From Rossellomorea vietnamensis (lineage in GTDB: Bacteria > Bacillota > Bacilli > Bacillales > Bacillaceae_B): DNA of 64,000 nt. The position numbers and the translations under genes were made by a program. Shown here in pieces: positions 34,792-42,941 of this stretch (the first letter of the stretch is position 1; each line of letters starts with the position of its first letter). The notes beneath the pieces were generated by a model. That model made no database searches. It worked only from the letters and a program-made list of their open reading frames with translations, and had not been told where the DNA came from. Location of the stretch: assembly GCF_008180415.1 (NCBI RefSeq), contig NZ_VTEI01000003.1:581556-645555 (forward strand). The letters are read 5' to 3'.

Positions 34792-34931
34792 TTGCCAGCC
34801 TCCTCCTGTTTAGATGTGCACTGGAAACATATAATCGTTTTTGAAGCGGGATCATGGACGCCATTGAAAAAACCATCCAGGCAGTAGAGCCGTTTTCCAC
34901 ACTTCTTGCAATCTCCAATATATTCTTTCAT
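34788..34931 (-). CDS. Small zinc-ribbon protein
   Basis: A 47-residue protein with Cys8, Cys11, Cys35 and Cys38 (CKKC...CFQC), a probable zinc ribbon, plus Cys17. It overlaps both neighbours by 4 nt: its ATG lies in the dinB stop and its stop lies in the alkD GTG start. GGAAGG is within the dinB end. The function is unknown; a tie to DNA or thiol damage is suggested only by its position. Confidence 0.75.
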   Translation of the reverse strand: MKEYIGDCKKCGKRLYCLDGFFNGVHDPASKTIICFQCTSKQEEAGK

Positions 34932-35407
34932 CCTTCCATCTCTCTCAGATAATAGATATAATCCGTTGAACACCCGGGATATCCCTGTTGACGCAGCATG
35001 GCACTTATATTTCCCCGGTGATAAGTACCGTGATTCACAAGGTGCTGAAGCAGCTCCTCCTCATCATTCATGAACCCTTCACCTGTTGAAGTGCTATACC
35101 AGACTCTCCTGTTTAAATCAGGACTTTCAGCTATAAAGCTTTCTATCTCCTGATGCAGTTCCTGGAAAGCTTTCCGGTAATCTTGCGGAGATGAGAAATG
35201 TTCCCCTTTTATCGAATAATTCTTGTTCATCCTCCCGTACCACAAGCAGTCCACTTCATACTGATGCTGAAATGTTTCTGCTATGGACGGAAATACACTA
35301 GTGATTTCTGCCGAAAAGCTATCCGGCACTTCTGTTTCGATATAACTTAGCAGTTTATCAGTTGCCCATGCATGATAATTGAAAAACTTAGCCATACTTA
35401 TCATCAT
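34928..35407 (-). CDS. DinB family protein
   Basis: A 159-residue four-helix-bundle protein of the DinB/YfiT family, probably a bacillithiol-type S-transferase or metal-dependent enzyme. The three metal-binding histidines are visible: one in FFNYHAW or FQHQYEVD, and the pair in HLVNHGTYHRG. TGGAGG precedes a double ATG (35407 or 35404). First gene of a coupled operon with a zinc ribbon and AlkD. Confidence 0.85.
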   Translation of the reverse strand: MMISMAKFFNYHAWATDKLLSYIETEVPDSFSAEITSVFPSIAETFQHQYEVDCLWYGRMNKNYSIKGEHFSSPQDYRKAFQELHQEIESFIAESPDLNRRVWYSTSTGEGFMNDEEELLQHLVNHGTYHRGNISAMLRQQGYPGCSTDYIYYLREMEG

Positions 35408-35485
35408 TTTTCCTCCAATAGACGTATTCAATAACTGCTTCTGCATGAAGGAGGTGTATTCCTTTGAAAATTAGAAAACAGAGAT

Positions 35486-35523
35486 TTAAAAAACCTTGGA
35501 TCTCAATCAATCCAAGGTTTTGT
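35486..35523 (-). terminator. Rho-independent terminator (Cse60-like gene)
   Basis: Minus strand AAAACCTTGGAT / ATCCAAGGTTTT stem and six T, after the stop at 35536. Confidence 0.8.
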
Positions 35524-35535
35524 CAATCATCCACT

Positions 35536-35694
35536 CTATGATGTCTTGTTTTTATACAAAATCATAACACTATAAGAAAATATGGTGCTTGAAAAATTGA
35601 GTTCTACTACCTCGATTGCAGGATCATTCAGAAATTCATTCACCTTATTATCCAAACTGTCTTCCGTCCAGCCGGTAATCGTTTTTACTTTCAT
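35536..35694 (-). CDS. Small Cse60-like protein
   Basis: A 52-residue protein: MKVKTITGWTEDSLDNKVNE then FLNDPAIEVVELNF and YSVMILYKNK. The layout (a strand, a helix with VNxFL, then a C-terminal strand ending YSxMIxY) resembles the sigma-E-controlled sporulation protein Cse60 of B. subtilis. AGGAGG lies 6 nt before the second of two ATGs (35694; the first is 35697). A terminator follows. The family call is tentative; the gene itself looks real. Confidence 0.65.
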   Translation of the reverse strand: MKVKTITGWTEDSLDNKVNEFLNDPAIEVVELNFSSTIFSYSVMILYKNKTS

Positions 35695-35800
35695 CATGTC
35701 CCTCCTTGGTCACTCTTATATTTCAGTTTTTGCTTATATAAGTATATACGTTTATATCCCTTGAAAAGTTTCAACATTGCGATATTGAATGCTGTGGAGT

Positions 35801-35900
35801 CTATCAACCACTTTTTCCTTTCTATCAGCCACTTTTGTCAGTCTATCAACCAGTTTGCCACTTCTATCAGCCACTTTTCACTTTCTATCAGCCAGTCTCC
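35801..35900. repeat. Tandem array, exact 21-bp period, 5 units
   Basis: CTATCARCCA starts at 35801, 35822, 35843, 35864 and 35885, exactly 21 bp apart. The core is followed by variable pyrimidine-rich sequence (CTTTTTCCTTT, CTTTTGTCAGT, GTTTGCCACTT). It lies between the YczE terminator and the Cse60-like gene. Confidence 0.85.
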
Positions 35901-35917
35901 CATTCAAGGCAGCTAAT

Positions 35918-35954
35918 AAAAAAGAAAAACCTGAACCACGGCAGGTTCAGGTTA
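35918..35954 (-). terminator. Rho-independent terminator (yczE-like gene)
   Basis: Minus strand AACCTGAACC-TGCCGT-GGTTCAGGTT followed by TTTCTTTTTT. Confidence 0.85.
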
Positions 35955-35966
35955 AGACAAAACTCG

Positions 35967-36611
35967 CTATATTTTTGATGAAGCTGTTTCAGCACGGGCT
36001 CCTCTTGCAATCAAACCACGCATGAAACGCTGGCATTGCGGAAGCGCATAGCCGACAACCGATCCAAGGAAGAAGGCAATGATGACGGTTCCTATTCCCA
36101 CCGGACCTCCAAGCAGCCAGCCCAGCACAAATACTGCCACTTCAATTCCGTTTCGTACCCATTGAATCTTCCAGCCGGTCTTTTCTACAATCAGCAGCAT
36201 CAAGCTGTCCCGCGGGCCGGCCCCAAAGTCTGCTGAAACATAAAGCCCGATGCCGTAACCGATAATGATGGTTCCTGCAGCAAATAAGATGCTCTGCACT
36301 ATAATGGAAGAAGTGTCAGGTATGATAAAGTTGAAAAAATCTATAAATAAACCAATTAACAGCATATTGAGGAATGCACCGATTTTAGGAAACGTCTTCG
36401 TCGCCAGCCCGGTTACAAGCAGGAGGATAAGCCCAGCAATGATGGACCACGTTCCAATCGTCAGACCGAATTTAAGGAACAGTCCATAGTGGAAAACATC
36501 CCAAGGCCCTATGCCAAGGTCTTTTCCTTTAATCGTCAACGTAATTCCGAATGCCAATACTAATAGTCCGATGGTGAAGAACGACCAGCGCAACCCGTAT
36601 TCTCTGTTCAT
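35967..36611 (-). CDS. YczE/YyaS/YitT family membrane protein
   Basis: A 214-residue membrane protein with five to six helices, of the YczE family. GKDLGIGPWDVFHYGL near residue 30 and the related YVSADFGAGPRDSLML near 125 are an internal repeat typical of the family. The function is unknown; B. subtilis YczE affects surfactin production. The minus-strand gene is monocistronic and followed by a clear terminator. Confidence 0.87.
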   Translation of the reverse strand: MNREYGLRWSFFTIGLLVLAFGITLTIKGKDLGIGPWDVFHYGLFLKFGLTIGTWSIIAGLILLLVTGLATKTFPKIGAFLNMLLIGLFIDFFNFIIPDTSSIIVQSILFAAGTIIIGYGIGLYVSADFGAGPRDSLMLLIVEKTGWKIQWVRNGIEVAVFVLGWLLGGPVGIGTVIIAFFLGSVVGYALPQCQRFMRGLIARGARAETASSKI

Positions 36612-36669
36612 GTTATCCCATCCTAAATGTTAGTTTGCCACCCGAAATACTTTATCATATATTGATAGT

Positions 36670-37032
36670 TTAATAAACACCTGTTCTTTGGGAAACGAGC
36701 TCGATCACTTCTCCATCAGGTCCTTTGTAAAAAATGACAGTTGAGCCGCTATCTAAACTATATGGACCCTCCAGTGGTTTCAGACCGCATTCTTCCAAGT
36801 GGTCCATCCAATAGAAGAGGTCCCCGACTTCCCAGGCAAGATGAAGATTAGAACCTGTGTTTTGCTCACTATTCTCAATCAACTCAATAACAATGGAACC
36901 ACAGGCCAGGAAAACGATCTTTTCCTTCCCCAGTTTAAGGCAGGTTCCGGCCTTGAATCCAAATATTTTTTCATAGAAGGCAGAGGATCGTTCCAGATTC
37001 TCCACCTCTATCCCCGCATGATGCCAATTCAT
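36670..37032 (-). CDS. VOC (glyoxalase/dioxygenase fold) family protein
   Basis: A 120-residue vicinal-oxygen-chelate protein with two beta-alpha-beta-beta-beta modules (WHHAGIEVENLERSSAFYEKIFGF and HLAWEVGDLFYWMDHLEECG) and metal ligands His4/Glu-type positions and Glu in GEVIELV. The substrate is unknown. Its ATG overlaps the stop of the QueA-like gene (ATGA), so it is the third gene of a coupled SDR/QueA-like/VOC operon. Confidence 0.85.
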   Translation of the reverse strand: MNWHHAGIEVENLERSSAFYEKIFGFKAGTCLKLGKEKIVFLACGSIVIELIENSEQNTGSNLHLAWEVGDLFYWMDHLEECGLKPLEGPYSLDSGSTVIFYKGPDGEVIELVSQRTGVY

Positions 37033-38060
37033 GAATGAGCTCTTTCTGACATAATCAAATTCACATCACCGAATTCATGCCACAGATACCCTTTCTTTAA
37101 TGCCTCCCTATATGCCGCAAACAATCGATGTGGAGAGGTGAACGCTGACAGCATTTCAAGATGGGTCGCTTCCGGTTCGTGCAGTCCAGTTATCAAACCG
37201 TCGACCACTCTTAGTTTATGTTCTTTTTTAATATAAAGGTTGGTGATTCCTTCTGTCGCGGTCAGGCGGCCAGCGTCATCTGCTGCTGTTTCCAAAGCCC
37301 TTACCACGGTGGTTCCAACTGCAATGACACGGCCTTTAGCCTCCCTCACAGAGTTGATCAATTCAGCCGTCTCCTCGGGAATATGAAAAGCTTCAGGGTG
37401 CTTGTTTGGGTCCGGCCAGCGGTCTTTTCCGTAGTAGCTCAATCCGGTATGAAGTGTCAGAAATGCTGTCTCCACTCCTTTTTCTTTCAGTCTGTCGAAC
37501 ATCTTCCAGGAAAAAGCCCTCCCTGCTGATGCCATTTCGACAGAGCCGGGAACAGAGGCATAGGCAGTTTGATAAGCATCCAGCGGCCAGTCAGATTCAA
37601 TATACTCATAACGAATCGGTTCGCCATGGGTATAAATATAATTCATCAATTCAGCATCTTCTTTGGAAAAGGAAAGAGTAACTAACGGCTTTTCAGCAGC
37701 ATTGCCGGTTATGACCGCTTTCACTCCATTTTCTAAGCTCAATTCATACCCGGCTGTAAACAAGCCGCCCCAGATCAGGGCTTCCCACGTCTTCCCATCC
37801 AATTGCCTTGACAACCTGATTTCGACTTCCCGGTTACAAGCCTTTGCCTTTAGGACTGCAGGGATGGTGCGACTGTTGTTAAAAATAAGAAGATCACCTT
37901 TTTTAAGGAAATCAGGAAGAGAAGAGAAACGTTCGTGATACACCTCTTCCCCCTCCATGACCATCAATCGGACATCGTCTCTGCCCCTGCCCCGTAGTTC
38001 GGCAGGTACTTTTGCATTAAGAGACTGAGGGACTTCAAATATACTTGAGATCGCTCCCAT
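37029..38060 (-). CDS. QueA-like S-adenosylmethionine:tRNA ribosyltransferase-isomerase paralogue
   Basis: A 343-residue protein of the QueA fold. QueA transfers and isomerises the ribosyl part of SAM to make epoxyqueuosine in tRNA. Conserved parts: GDLLIFNNSRTIPAVL, YQTAYASVPGSVEM, ETAFLTLHTGL, GRVIAVGTTVVRALE and VDGLITGLHEPEATHLEML. Several signature stretches differ from classical QueA: PTAGLHFT is SAGRAFS here, and NFHLPKSTL is GLHEPEATH. It is not next to ruvB or tgt but is coupled to an SDR and a VOC gene by 1- and 4-nt overlaps, so its substrate may differ. Confidence 0.82.
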   Translation of the reverse strand: MGAISSIFEVPQSLNAKVPAELRGRGRDDVRLMVMEGEEVYHERFSSLPDFLKKGDLLIFNNSRTIPAVLKAKACNREVEIRLSRQLDGKTWEALIWGGLFTAGYELSLENGVKAVITGNAAEKPLVTLSFSKEDAELMNYIYTHGEPIRYEYIESDWPLDAYQTAYASVPGSVEMASAGRAFSWKMFDRLKEKGVETAFLTLHTGLSYYGKDRWPDPNKHPEAFHIPEETAELINSVREAKGRVIAVGTTVVRALETAADDAGRLTATEGITNLYIKKEHKLRVVDGLITGLHEPEATHLEMLSAFTSPHRLFAAYREALKKGYLWHEFGDVNLIMSERAHS

Positions 38061-38788
38061 CAGATTACCTCCTCATCAGAGCTGAAATTTTGAGCCTCGA
38101 ATCTTCGCCCATTCACTCCTGATGATTGATCTGAGGCCAGGTAAAGAAAGACATCAACTGCGTCTGCAGGATCAGCCAATTCATAATCACATTGAGGCAC
38201 GGCTTTATCATGCATCTCGGTATCCATCTCGCCGGGATCCACCATGTTTATCCGTACCCCTGTATCTTCGAGTTCATCTGCCCATGTCTGTGTCATCCCT
38301 TCCACTGCAAATTTGCTGATTCCATAAGCTCCCCATTCCGCAAACCCTGTTTTACCCGCTTCTGAAGTCAGATTGATGATCGATCCTGTTTTATGTGACA
38401 GCATTCCTGGAAGAACCCGCTTAGTCATCAAGAGTGGATTCATGGTATTGACCCTCATCACTTCTTGAAATTCTTCATGCGTGTAATCCAGCAGGAGGCA
38501 AGGTCCCTTGCCGAACACGGAAGCGTTATTGATTAGAACATCGACTCTTCCATACGCACTTTCCGTAATCGATACAAACCGTTCAACATCCCTCGGGTCG
38601 GACACATCTGCAGCTAAAGCCACCACTTCCGCCCCCGTCTTTTCGAGTTCATCCTGTACTTCTTTCAGCTTCTCCTCTCCTCGTGCACAAATCGCCAGCT
38701 TAGCTCCCTGCCTGGCAAAAGCAAATGCCAGCTCTCTCCCCAATCCCTTTGAAGCCCCGGTAATCATGACCACTTTCTCTTTACTCAT
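38060..38788 (-). CDS. Short-chain dehydrogenase/reductase
   Basis: A 242-residue classical SDR using NAD(P)H: cofactor motif TGASKGLG (10-17), NNAS (87-90), catalytic Ser142, Tyr155 and Lys159 (YGISK), and the loop MVDPGEMDTEM. The substrate is unknown. GAAAGGGG lies before the ATG at 38788. Its TGA overlaps the QueA-like ATG by one base, so it is the first gene of a three-gene coupled operon. Confidence 0.87.
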   Translation of the reverse strand: MSKEKVVMITGASKGLGRELAFAFARQGAKLAICARGEEKLKEVQDELEKTGAEVVALAADVSDPRDVERFVSITESAYGRVDVLINNASVFGKGPCLLLDYTHEEFQEVMRVNTMNPLLMTKRVLPGMLSHKTGSIINLTSEAGKTGFAEWGAYGISKFAVEGMTQTWADELEDTGVRINMVDPGEMDTEMHDKAVPQCDYELADPADAVDVFLYLASDQSSGVNGRRFEAQNFSSDEEVI

Positions 38789-39240
38789 TCTAAAATCCCC
38801 TTTCGTTTCTGTTGTTACCTTCATTATATGGATGGCCAGCCGCCGGCAAATCGGGTAATAGAAAGAGAGGGCCTTCCCTAATTCGCCTGAGCCTCCTCTC
38901 CGACTTTTGACTGAAACATCTTTACCCGCTTCAACCCGGATGCGATGAGCTGTCTAAAAAAAGGGCATTGAAAATCAACGAATTTTAAAATCTATTGGAT
39001 ATGAACAAAGATAAGTCAACTATCCTTCCTTTATATAGAGGGTAAGTTGAGTTTTTTCTTTGATCGCAATGCACAGGCTGCTCTCTTTACTTTCTAAGCT
39101 TAAAATCCTTTATGGTTTTTTAGAACATTTGCCTGCTGGAGCTGGAAGGATCCTTTGCCAATCAGTCAATAGAAAGATGCTGATTCAAGCAAGTGACCGG
39201 TGGTAATTATCAATATGGTTCAATATTTTAGATAGTAAAT
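38789..39240. other. Gap with no recognised gene
   Basis: Upstream of the SDR operon. It contains a weak plus-strand hairpin at about 39016-39056 (CAACTATCC ... GGGTAAGTTG, then TTTTTTC) and, near 39119-39150, a fragment of the hairpin repeat (AGAACATTTGCCTGCTGGAG). Nothing coding was seen. Confidence 0.4.
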
Positions 39241-39475
39241 AGAGGAATAATTTTCTCTTATTACTTAAAAAACACGGTATAAAGCTAAAATAGAGGAATC
39301 TATTTCCTTTATTAGACTTAATAACTAAAAAAGTGTGGCTTTTTTATAGAATAAGGGAAAAAAACTCCTCTATTCACCCCGATATGAGCTTGAACTAGCG
39401 ATTAAGGGAATAAAGTTACCTTATTCTTACCACTGGGTACCAATTAAGGAAATGACAGGCCTCTTTCACTATAAA
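39241..39475. repeat. Degenerate tandem array, about 52-bp period
   Basis: Cores AGAGGAAT (39241, 39292), AGAATAAGGG (39348) and ATTAAGG (about 39401, 39452) are spaced 51, 56, about 52 and about 52 bp. Each is followed by an A/T-rich arm with CTCTTAT or CCTTATT that can pair back with the core. Strongly diverged. It lies in the divergent gap between the SDR operon and folD. Confidence 0.5.
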
Positions 39476-39735
39476 ATTTGCTCCATCAGACGCCCGTCCA
39501 GCTAAGCCGGGTATCTTGAATGGAAACCAACACTCTTTCTCTAAAACGCCCTAAGCGGAAAAAAAGAACGTCTCTCTTCGTTTAGAGCGAAAAATCTTAG
39601 TATTCATGGGGGAAAATCCAGCTTTTAGCTTTTTCTGATAGCCACACTATATGCGTAAGCATTCTCACTATAAAAAAACGAACATTAAAGGTAGATTATT
39701 ATTTTATATTCGTGTTATACTAAAGCTAACAATTT

Positions 39736-39887
39736 AAACGACGAAAGCAGTAACTGGCGAAGCTGTGGAACCAACCACAAGGGAGCTGCTTTTTTAAATG
39801 CTACTAGCCGTTCGCCTGGGCTGAGGCTGATTTTTCTGGACACCTTTTTAGGCAGAGGTATGTCCTTTGAATCAGCCTCTTTTCTTG
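39736..39887 (+). ncRNA. ZTP riboswitch (pfl motif) with terminator, upstream of folD
   Basis: The aptamer (about 39736-39822) shows TAACTGGCGAAGC, a TGTGG/CCACA hairpin with GGAACCA, AGGGAGC and the downstream CCGTTCGCCTGGGC, the conserved parts of the pfl RNA that binds ZTP/ZMP. A terminator follows (GAGGCTGATT / AATCAGCCTC then TTTTCTT, 39823-39887). Its 5' arm abuts the conserved GCCTGGGC, so ligand binding can block termination. Folate-gene control by ZTP is established for this class. Confidence 0.88.
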
Positions 39888-39929
39888 TTCTGAAATCAGC
39901 CAATTCAACAATAACCAGGAGGGAATATA

Positions 39930-40775
39930 ATGACAGTGAAAGAAAAAATAATTCTGGATGGCAGCCGTGTCGCAACTGCAGTAAAAGAGGAACTGAAGTC
40001 AAGAGTGGAAAATCTGAAAGAAAACGGAATCACCCCTTGTCTTGCCACTGTATTAGTCGGCGATGATCCTTCTTCGGCCACTTACGTCAAAATGAAAGGG
40101 AATGCGTGTGAGCGCCTCGGCATCCTTTCTAAAAAAATCACCCTTCCCAATGACACTACAACAGAAGAATTATTGAAAACGATTCATTCACTGAATGAAG
40201 ATGAAGGCGTGCACGGAATCCTTCTTCAACATCCTGTTCCCCCTCAAATAGATGAGCGGGCTGCTTTTGAAGCGATCGCAATTGAAAAAGACGTAGATGG
40301 AGTCACTTCGCTTGGCTTCGGCCAGACTTCTCTTGGCTTCGGAACGTATCCTTCCTGCACACCGGCAGCAATACTGGAAATCATGGATTTTTATGAACTG
40401 CCGATCGAAGGGAAGCATGCTGTCGTAATCGGACGAAGTCCAATCCTTGGCAAACCTGTATCTATGATGCTGCTGAACCGGAACGCAACCGTGACAACCT
40501 GTCATTCCTATACTGAAAACCCGGAAGACATCGTTAAAGGAGCGGATATCGTCGTAGCCGCTGTCGGAAAACCCAACTTCGTCAAAGGCTCCTGGATTAA
40601 AGAAGGAGCCATGGTCCTGGATGCCGGGTACAACAAAGGCAATGTCGGCGATGTCGACTACGAAGAGTGCCTTGAACGCGCGGACGCCATCACACCGGTT
40701 CCCGGCGGTGTCGGCCCTGTAACCATTTCCATGCTGCTGAAGCAAACCGTTGAAGCGGCGGAAAAACTTATCTAA
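39930..40775 (+). CDS. folD: Methylenetetrahydrofolate dehydrogenase/cyclohydrolase
   Basis: FolD interconverts methylene-, methenyl- and 10-formyl-tetrahydrofolate for purine and formyl-Met synthesis. The 281-residue protein has Tyr52/Lys56 in YVKMKGNAC (catalytic), GILLQHPVP, KDVDG, the Rossmann part VVIGRSPILGKPVSMML and the C-terminal TPVPGGVGPVTISML. The usual PCTPxG reads SCTPAA here, and it is of the subtype with Q-H-P-V-P instead of Q-L-P-L-P. GGAGGG precedes the ATG. Controlled by the ZTP riboswitch just upstream. Confidence 0.92.
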   Translation: MTVKEKIILDGSRVATAVKEELKSRVENLKENGITPCLATVLVGDDPSSATYVKMKGNACERLGILSKKITLPNDTTTEELLKTIHSLNEDEGVHGILLQHPVPPQIDERAAFEAIAIEKDVDGVTSLGFGQTSLGFGTYPSCTPAAILEIMDFYELPIEGKHAVVIGRSPILGKPVSMMLLNRNATVTTCHSYTENPEDIVKGADIVVAAVGKPNFVKGSWIKEGAMVLDAGYNKGNVGDVDYEECLERADAITPVPGGVGPVTISMLLKQTVEAAEKLI

Positions 40776-40782
40776 TATTCCA

Positions 40783-40810
40783 GCCTCTGCGAATGCAGGG
40801 GCTTTTTTGT
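40783..40810 (+). terminator. Rho-independent terminator (folD)
   Basis: GCCTCTGC-GAAT-GCAGGGGC followed by six T. Confidence 0.88.
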
Positions 40811-40972
40811 TTTACTGTGAGCTCCTTTCTTCCAGATGCACCAGACACCAACAACAAGAACCACCCTCAACTTTGCCCATTTGACATTAACCGGGTGGTG
40901 ACTGTCACCAAGAGCATATTTATCCTCATTTTGGAAACTATAGGCTTATCAGTATAGTTTAGGAGGATTATG

Positions 40973-42505
40973 ATGACATCAGTTAATGAAAAAGTTATGA
41001 ATGAGCAGCCGGAGCCGTATTGGAGAGAGTCTGTCAGCTTTGACAGTTACCCGCCCCTTTCTCAGGACACCGAGGTGGAAATTGCGATTGTCGGAGGAGG
41101 TATTGCGGGTATTACAGCGGGATATGAGCTCGCCAAACAAGGGAAAAAGGTAGCCATCCTTGAGGCAGGAAGCATCCTTAACGGGACCACGGGCCATACG
41201 ACAGCGAAGATCACCGCTCAGCACGGGCTTATTTATGATGAGCTTATCCAGCACTTTGGAGTGGATGTGACGAAAACGTACTATCAAGCAAATGATGATG
41301 CTCTTCAATACATAAAACAGAATGTCAGAGACCTGCAAATCGAGTGTGATTTGACCGAAGAGGATGCGTATGTGTACAGCAATACAGAGAAGTATGACCA
41401 AAAGGTAAGACAGGAGTTCATTGCCTATAACAAACTCGGTATCGATGGCGAACTGGTTGAAAAGCTTCCTATCGACCTGGATATCAAATCGGCTGTCGTA
41501 ATGAAAAAACAAGCCCAATACCATCCTTTGAAATATTTAAAAGCTCTTGTGGAAGAGTTCACTAAAAACGGCGGCACAATTTATGAAAATACAACGGCCG
41601 TTGATATCCAGGAAGGAAGCAGCCCAACGGTTATAACCAGAGAAGGCCGCAAAGTAAATTGCAGCAACGTTTTAATCTGCTCACACTTTCCTTTCTTTGA
41701 CGGAAAAGGCTTTTACTTCGCGAAAATGTATGCCAGCCGCTCCTACATCCTCGGAGTGAAGGCAAAAAAAGAATTTCCGGGAGGCATGTATCTCAATGCG
41801 GAAAGTCCAACCCGCTCTCTCCGGTTTACCGATGTCAACGGCGAGAAACTCATTCTCGTTGGGGGCGAGGACCATAAAACCGGCCAAGGGAAAGATACCG
41901 TCAAGCATTATGAGGCATTAGAGGAGTACGTTGAATCTGTTCTCGGGATCGAAGAACTTTCTTACCGATGGTCCGCACAAGACTTAATCTCAGTTGATAA
42001 AGTTCCCTATATCGGTCAATTGACGGCAAACCATAAAAACATCTTTGTTGCGACAGGCTTTAAAAAATGGGGAATGACCTCGGGAACAGCAGCTGGAATG
42101 ATTCTTTCAGACCTTATCATCAAGAAGTCCAGCCCTTATGAAGAAATCTTCAGTCCTTCCCGCTTTGTCGCAGATCCAAGCATCAAACATTACCTGGAAT
42201 ACAACGGTGATGTCGCGAAGCACCTGATCAAAGGCAAGATCACTCCTGCCTCGAAGTCTCCGGCAGAGTTGGAGAAGGGAGAAGGAGCTCATGTCTCCGT
42301 CAATGGACAAAAAGGCGGGGCTTTTAAAGATGAAGATGGCACTCTTCATATCGTAGATACAACCTGTACACATATGGGCTGCGAGGTAAATTGGAACCAC
42401 GGAGAACGGACGTGGGACTGCCCTTGCCACGGGTCACGGTTCTCGATTGATGGAGATGTGCTGGAAGGGCCGGCGAATAAGCCTTTGAAGAAGCTGAAGT
42501 ATTAA
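40973..42505 (+). CDS. FAD-dependent oxidoreductase with C-terminal Rieske domain (YhfW-like)
   Basis: A 510-residue two-domain protein. Residues about 36-400 are a DAO-type FAD oxidoreductase with the dinucleotide motif IVGGGIAGITAGYELA and the FAD C-terminal motif PYIGQL...VATGFKKWGMT. Residues about 425-510 form a Rieske [2Fe-2S] domain with Cys465/His467 (CTHMGC) and Cys483/His486 (CPCHG). This matches YhfW of B. subtilis, of unknown substrate; electron transfer from the cluster to FAD is likely. AGGAGG fits either of two adjacent ATGs (40970, 40973). Confidence 0.88.
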   Translation: MTSVNEKVMNEQPEPYWRESVSFDSYPPLSQDTEVEIAIVGGGIAGITAGYELAKQGKKVAILEAGSILNGTTGHTTAKITAQHGLIYDELIQHFGVDVTKTYYQANDDALQYIKQNVRDLQIECDLTEEDAYVYSNTEKYDQKVRQEFIAYNKLGIDGELVEKLPIDLDIKSAVVMKKQAQYHPLKYLKALVEEFTKNGGTIYENTTAVDIQEGSSPTVITREGRKVNCSNVLICSHFPFFDGKGFYFAKMYASRSYILGVKAKKEFPGGMYLNAESPTRSLRFTDVNGEKLILVGGEDHKTGQGKDTVKHYEALEEYVESVLGIEELSYRWSAQDLISVDKVPYIGQLTANHKNIFVATGFKKWGMTSGTAAGMILSDLIIKKSSPYEEIFSPSRFVADPSIKHYLEYNGDVAKHLIKGKITPASKSPAELEKGEGAHVSVNGQKGGAFKDEDGTLHIVDTTCTHMGCEVNWNHGERTWDCPCHGSRFSIDGDVLEGPANKPLKKLKY

Positions 42506-42560
42506 TGATGCTATTATTCGGGGGGGGGGCGTTGCCTCGAGGATAATGGTTTGGTCAGCC

Positions 42561-42672
42561 TATCGGCGGAAACCAGCCGTTTATCGGCAATTTCAGCAAC
42601 TTTATCGGCGGAAAAAGTTTTTTATCGGCGCTTTTCCAAGGTTTATCGGCGGAAAACCTCAATTTATCGGCA
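42561..42672. repeat. Tandem array, 21-bp period, 6 units
   Basis: TATCGGC starts at 42561, 42582, 42603, 42623, 42644 and 42665: steps of 21, 21, 20, 21 and 21 bp. Units read TTTATCGGCGGAAA with variable 3' parts. A run of ten G (42520-42529) lies just upstream. It occupies the gap between two convergent genes. Confidence 0.85.
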
Positions 42673-42714
42673 CAACCAATTCAACAGACCAAACACCCTC
42701 CCGCATTCATAAGA

Positions 42715-42755
42715 AATAAAAAAGGGGCATCTCTCAGCCAAGAGATGCCCCTTTC
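42715..42755. terminator. Bidirectional terminator
   Basis: GGGGCATCTCT-CAGCCA-AGAGATGCCCC perfect 11-bp stem. The minus strand has TTTTTT after it and the plus strand TTT, so it best serves the small minus-strand gene at 42761. Confidence 0.8.
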
Positions 42756-42760
42756 CATTA

Positions 42761-42895
42761 TTAATCCTGAAATCGATTCTTTTTCTTCTTTGCGTCGCCT
42801 GTAGTGAACTCGACCATTTCGGTGCTCGTCCGGTTACCTTTTTTCTGGTTGTCGTTGCGCTGTGCGTTTCCATTGCCTGACTTTGTGCGTCCCAT
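42761..42895 (-). CDS. Small Lys/Asn-rich protein
   Basis: A 44-residue, very basic and hydrophilic protein (MGRTKSGNGNAQRNDNQKKG at the N-terminus, KKKKNRFQD at the C-terminus). AAAGGAG lies 9 nt before the ATG and a perfect terminator follows directly, so it looks like a real gene. Its composition recalls minor small acid-soluble spore proteins, but I cannot assign it to one. Function unknown. Confidence 0.7.
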   Translation of the reverse strand: MGRTKSGNGNAQRNDNQKKGNRTSTEMVEFTTGDAKKKKNRFQD

Positions 42896-42941
42896 GTTCA
42901 TCTCTCCTTTTAGGTCTTACAATCATAGTATGAAGAGAGCC

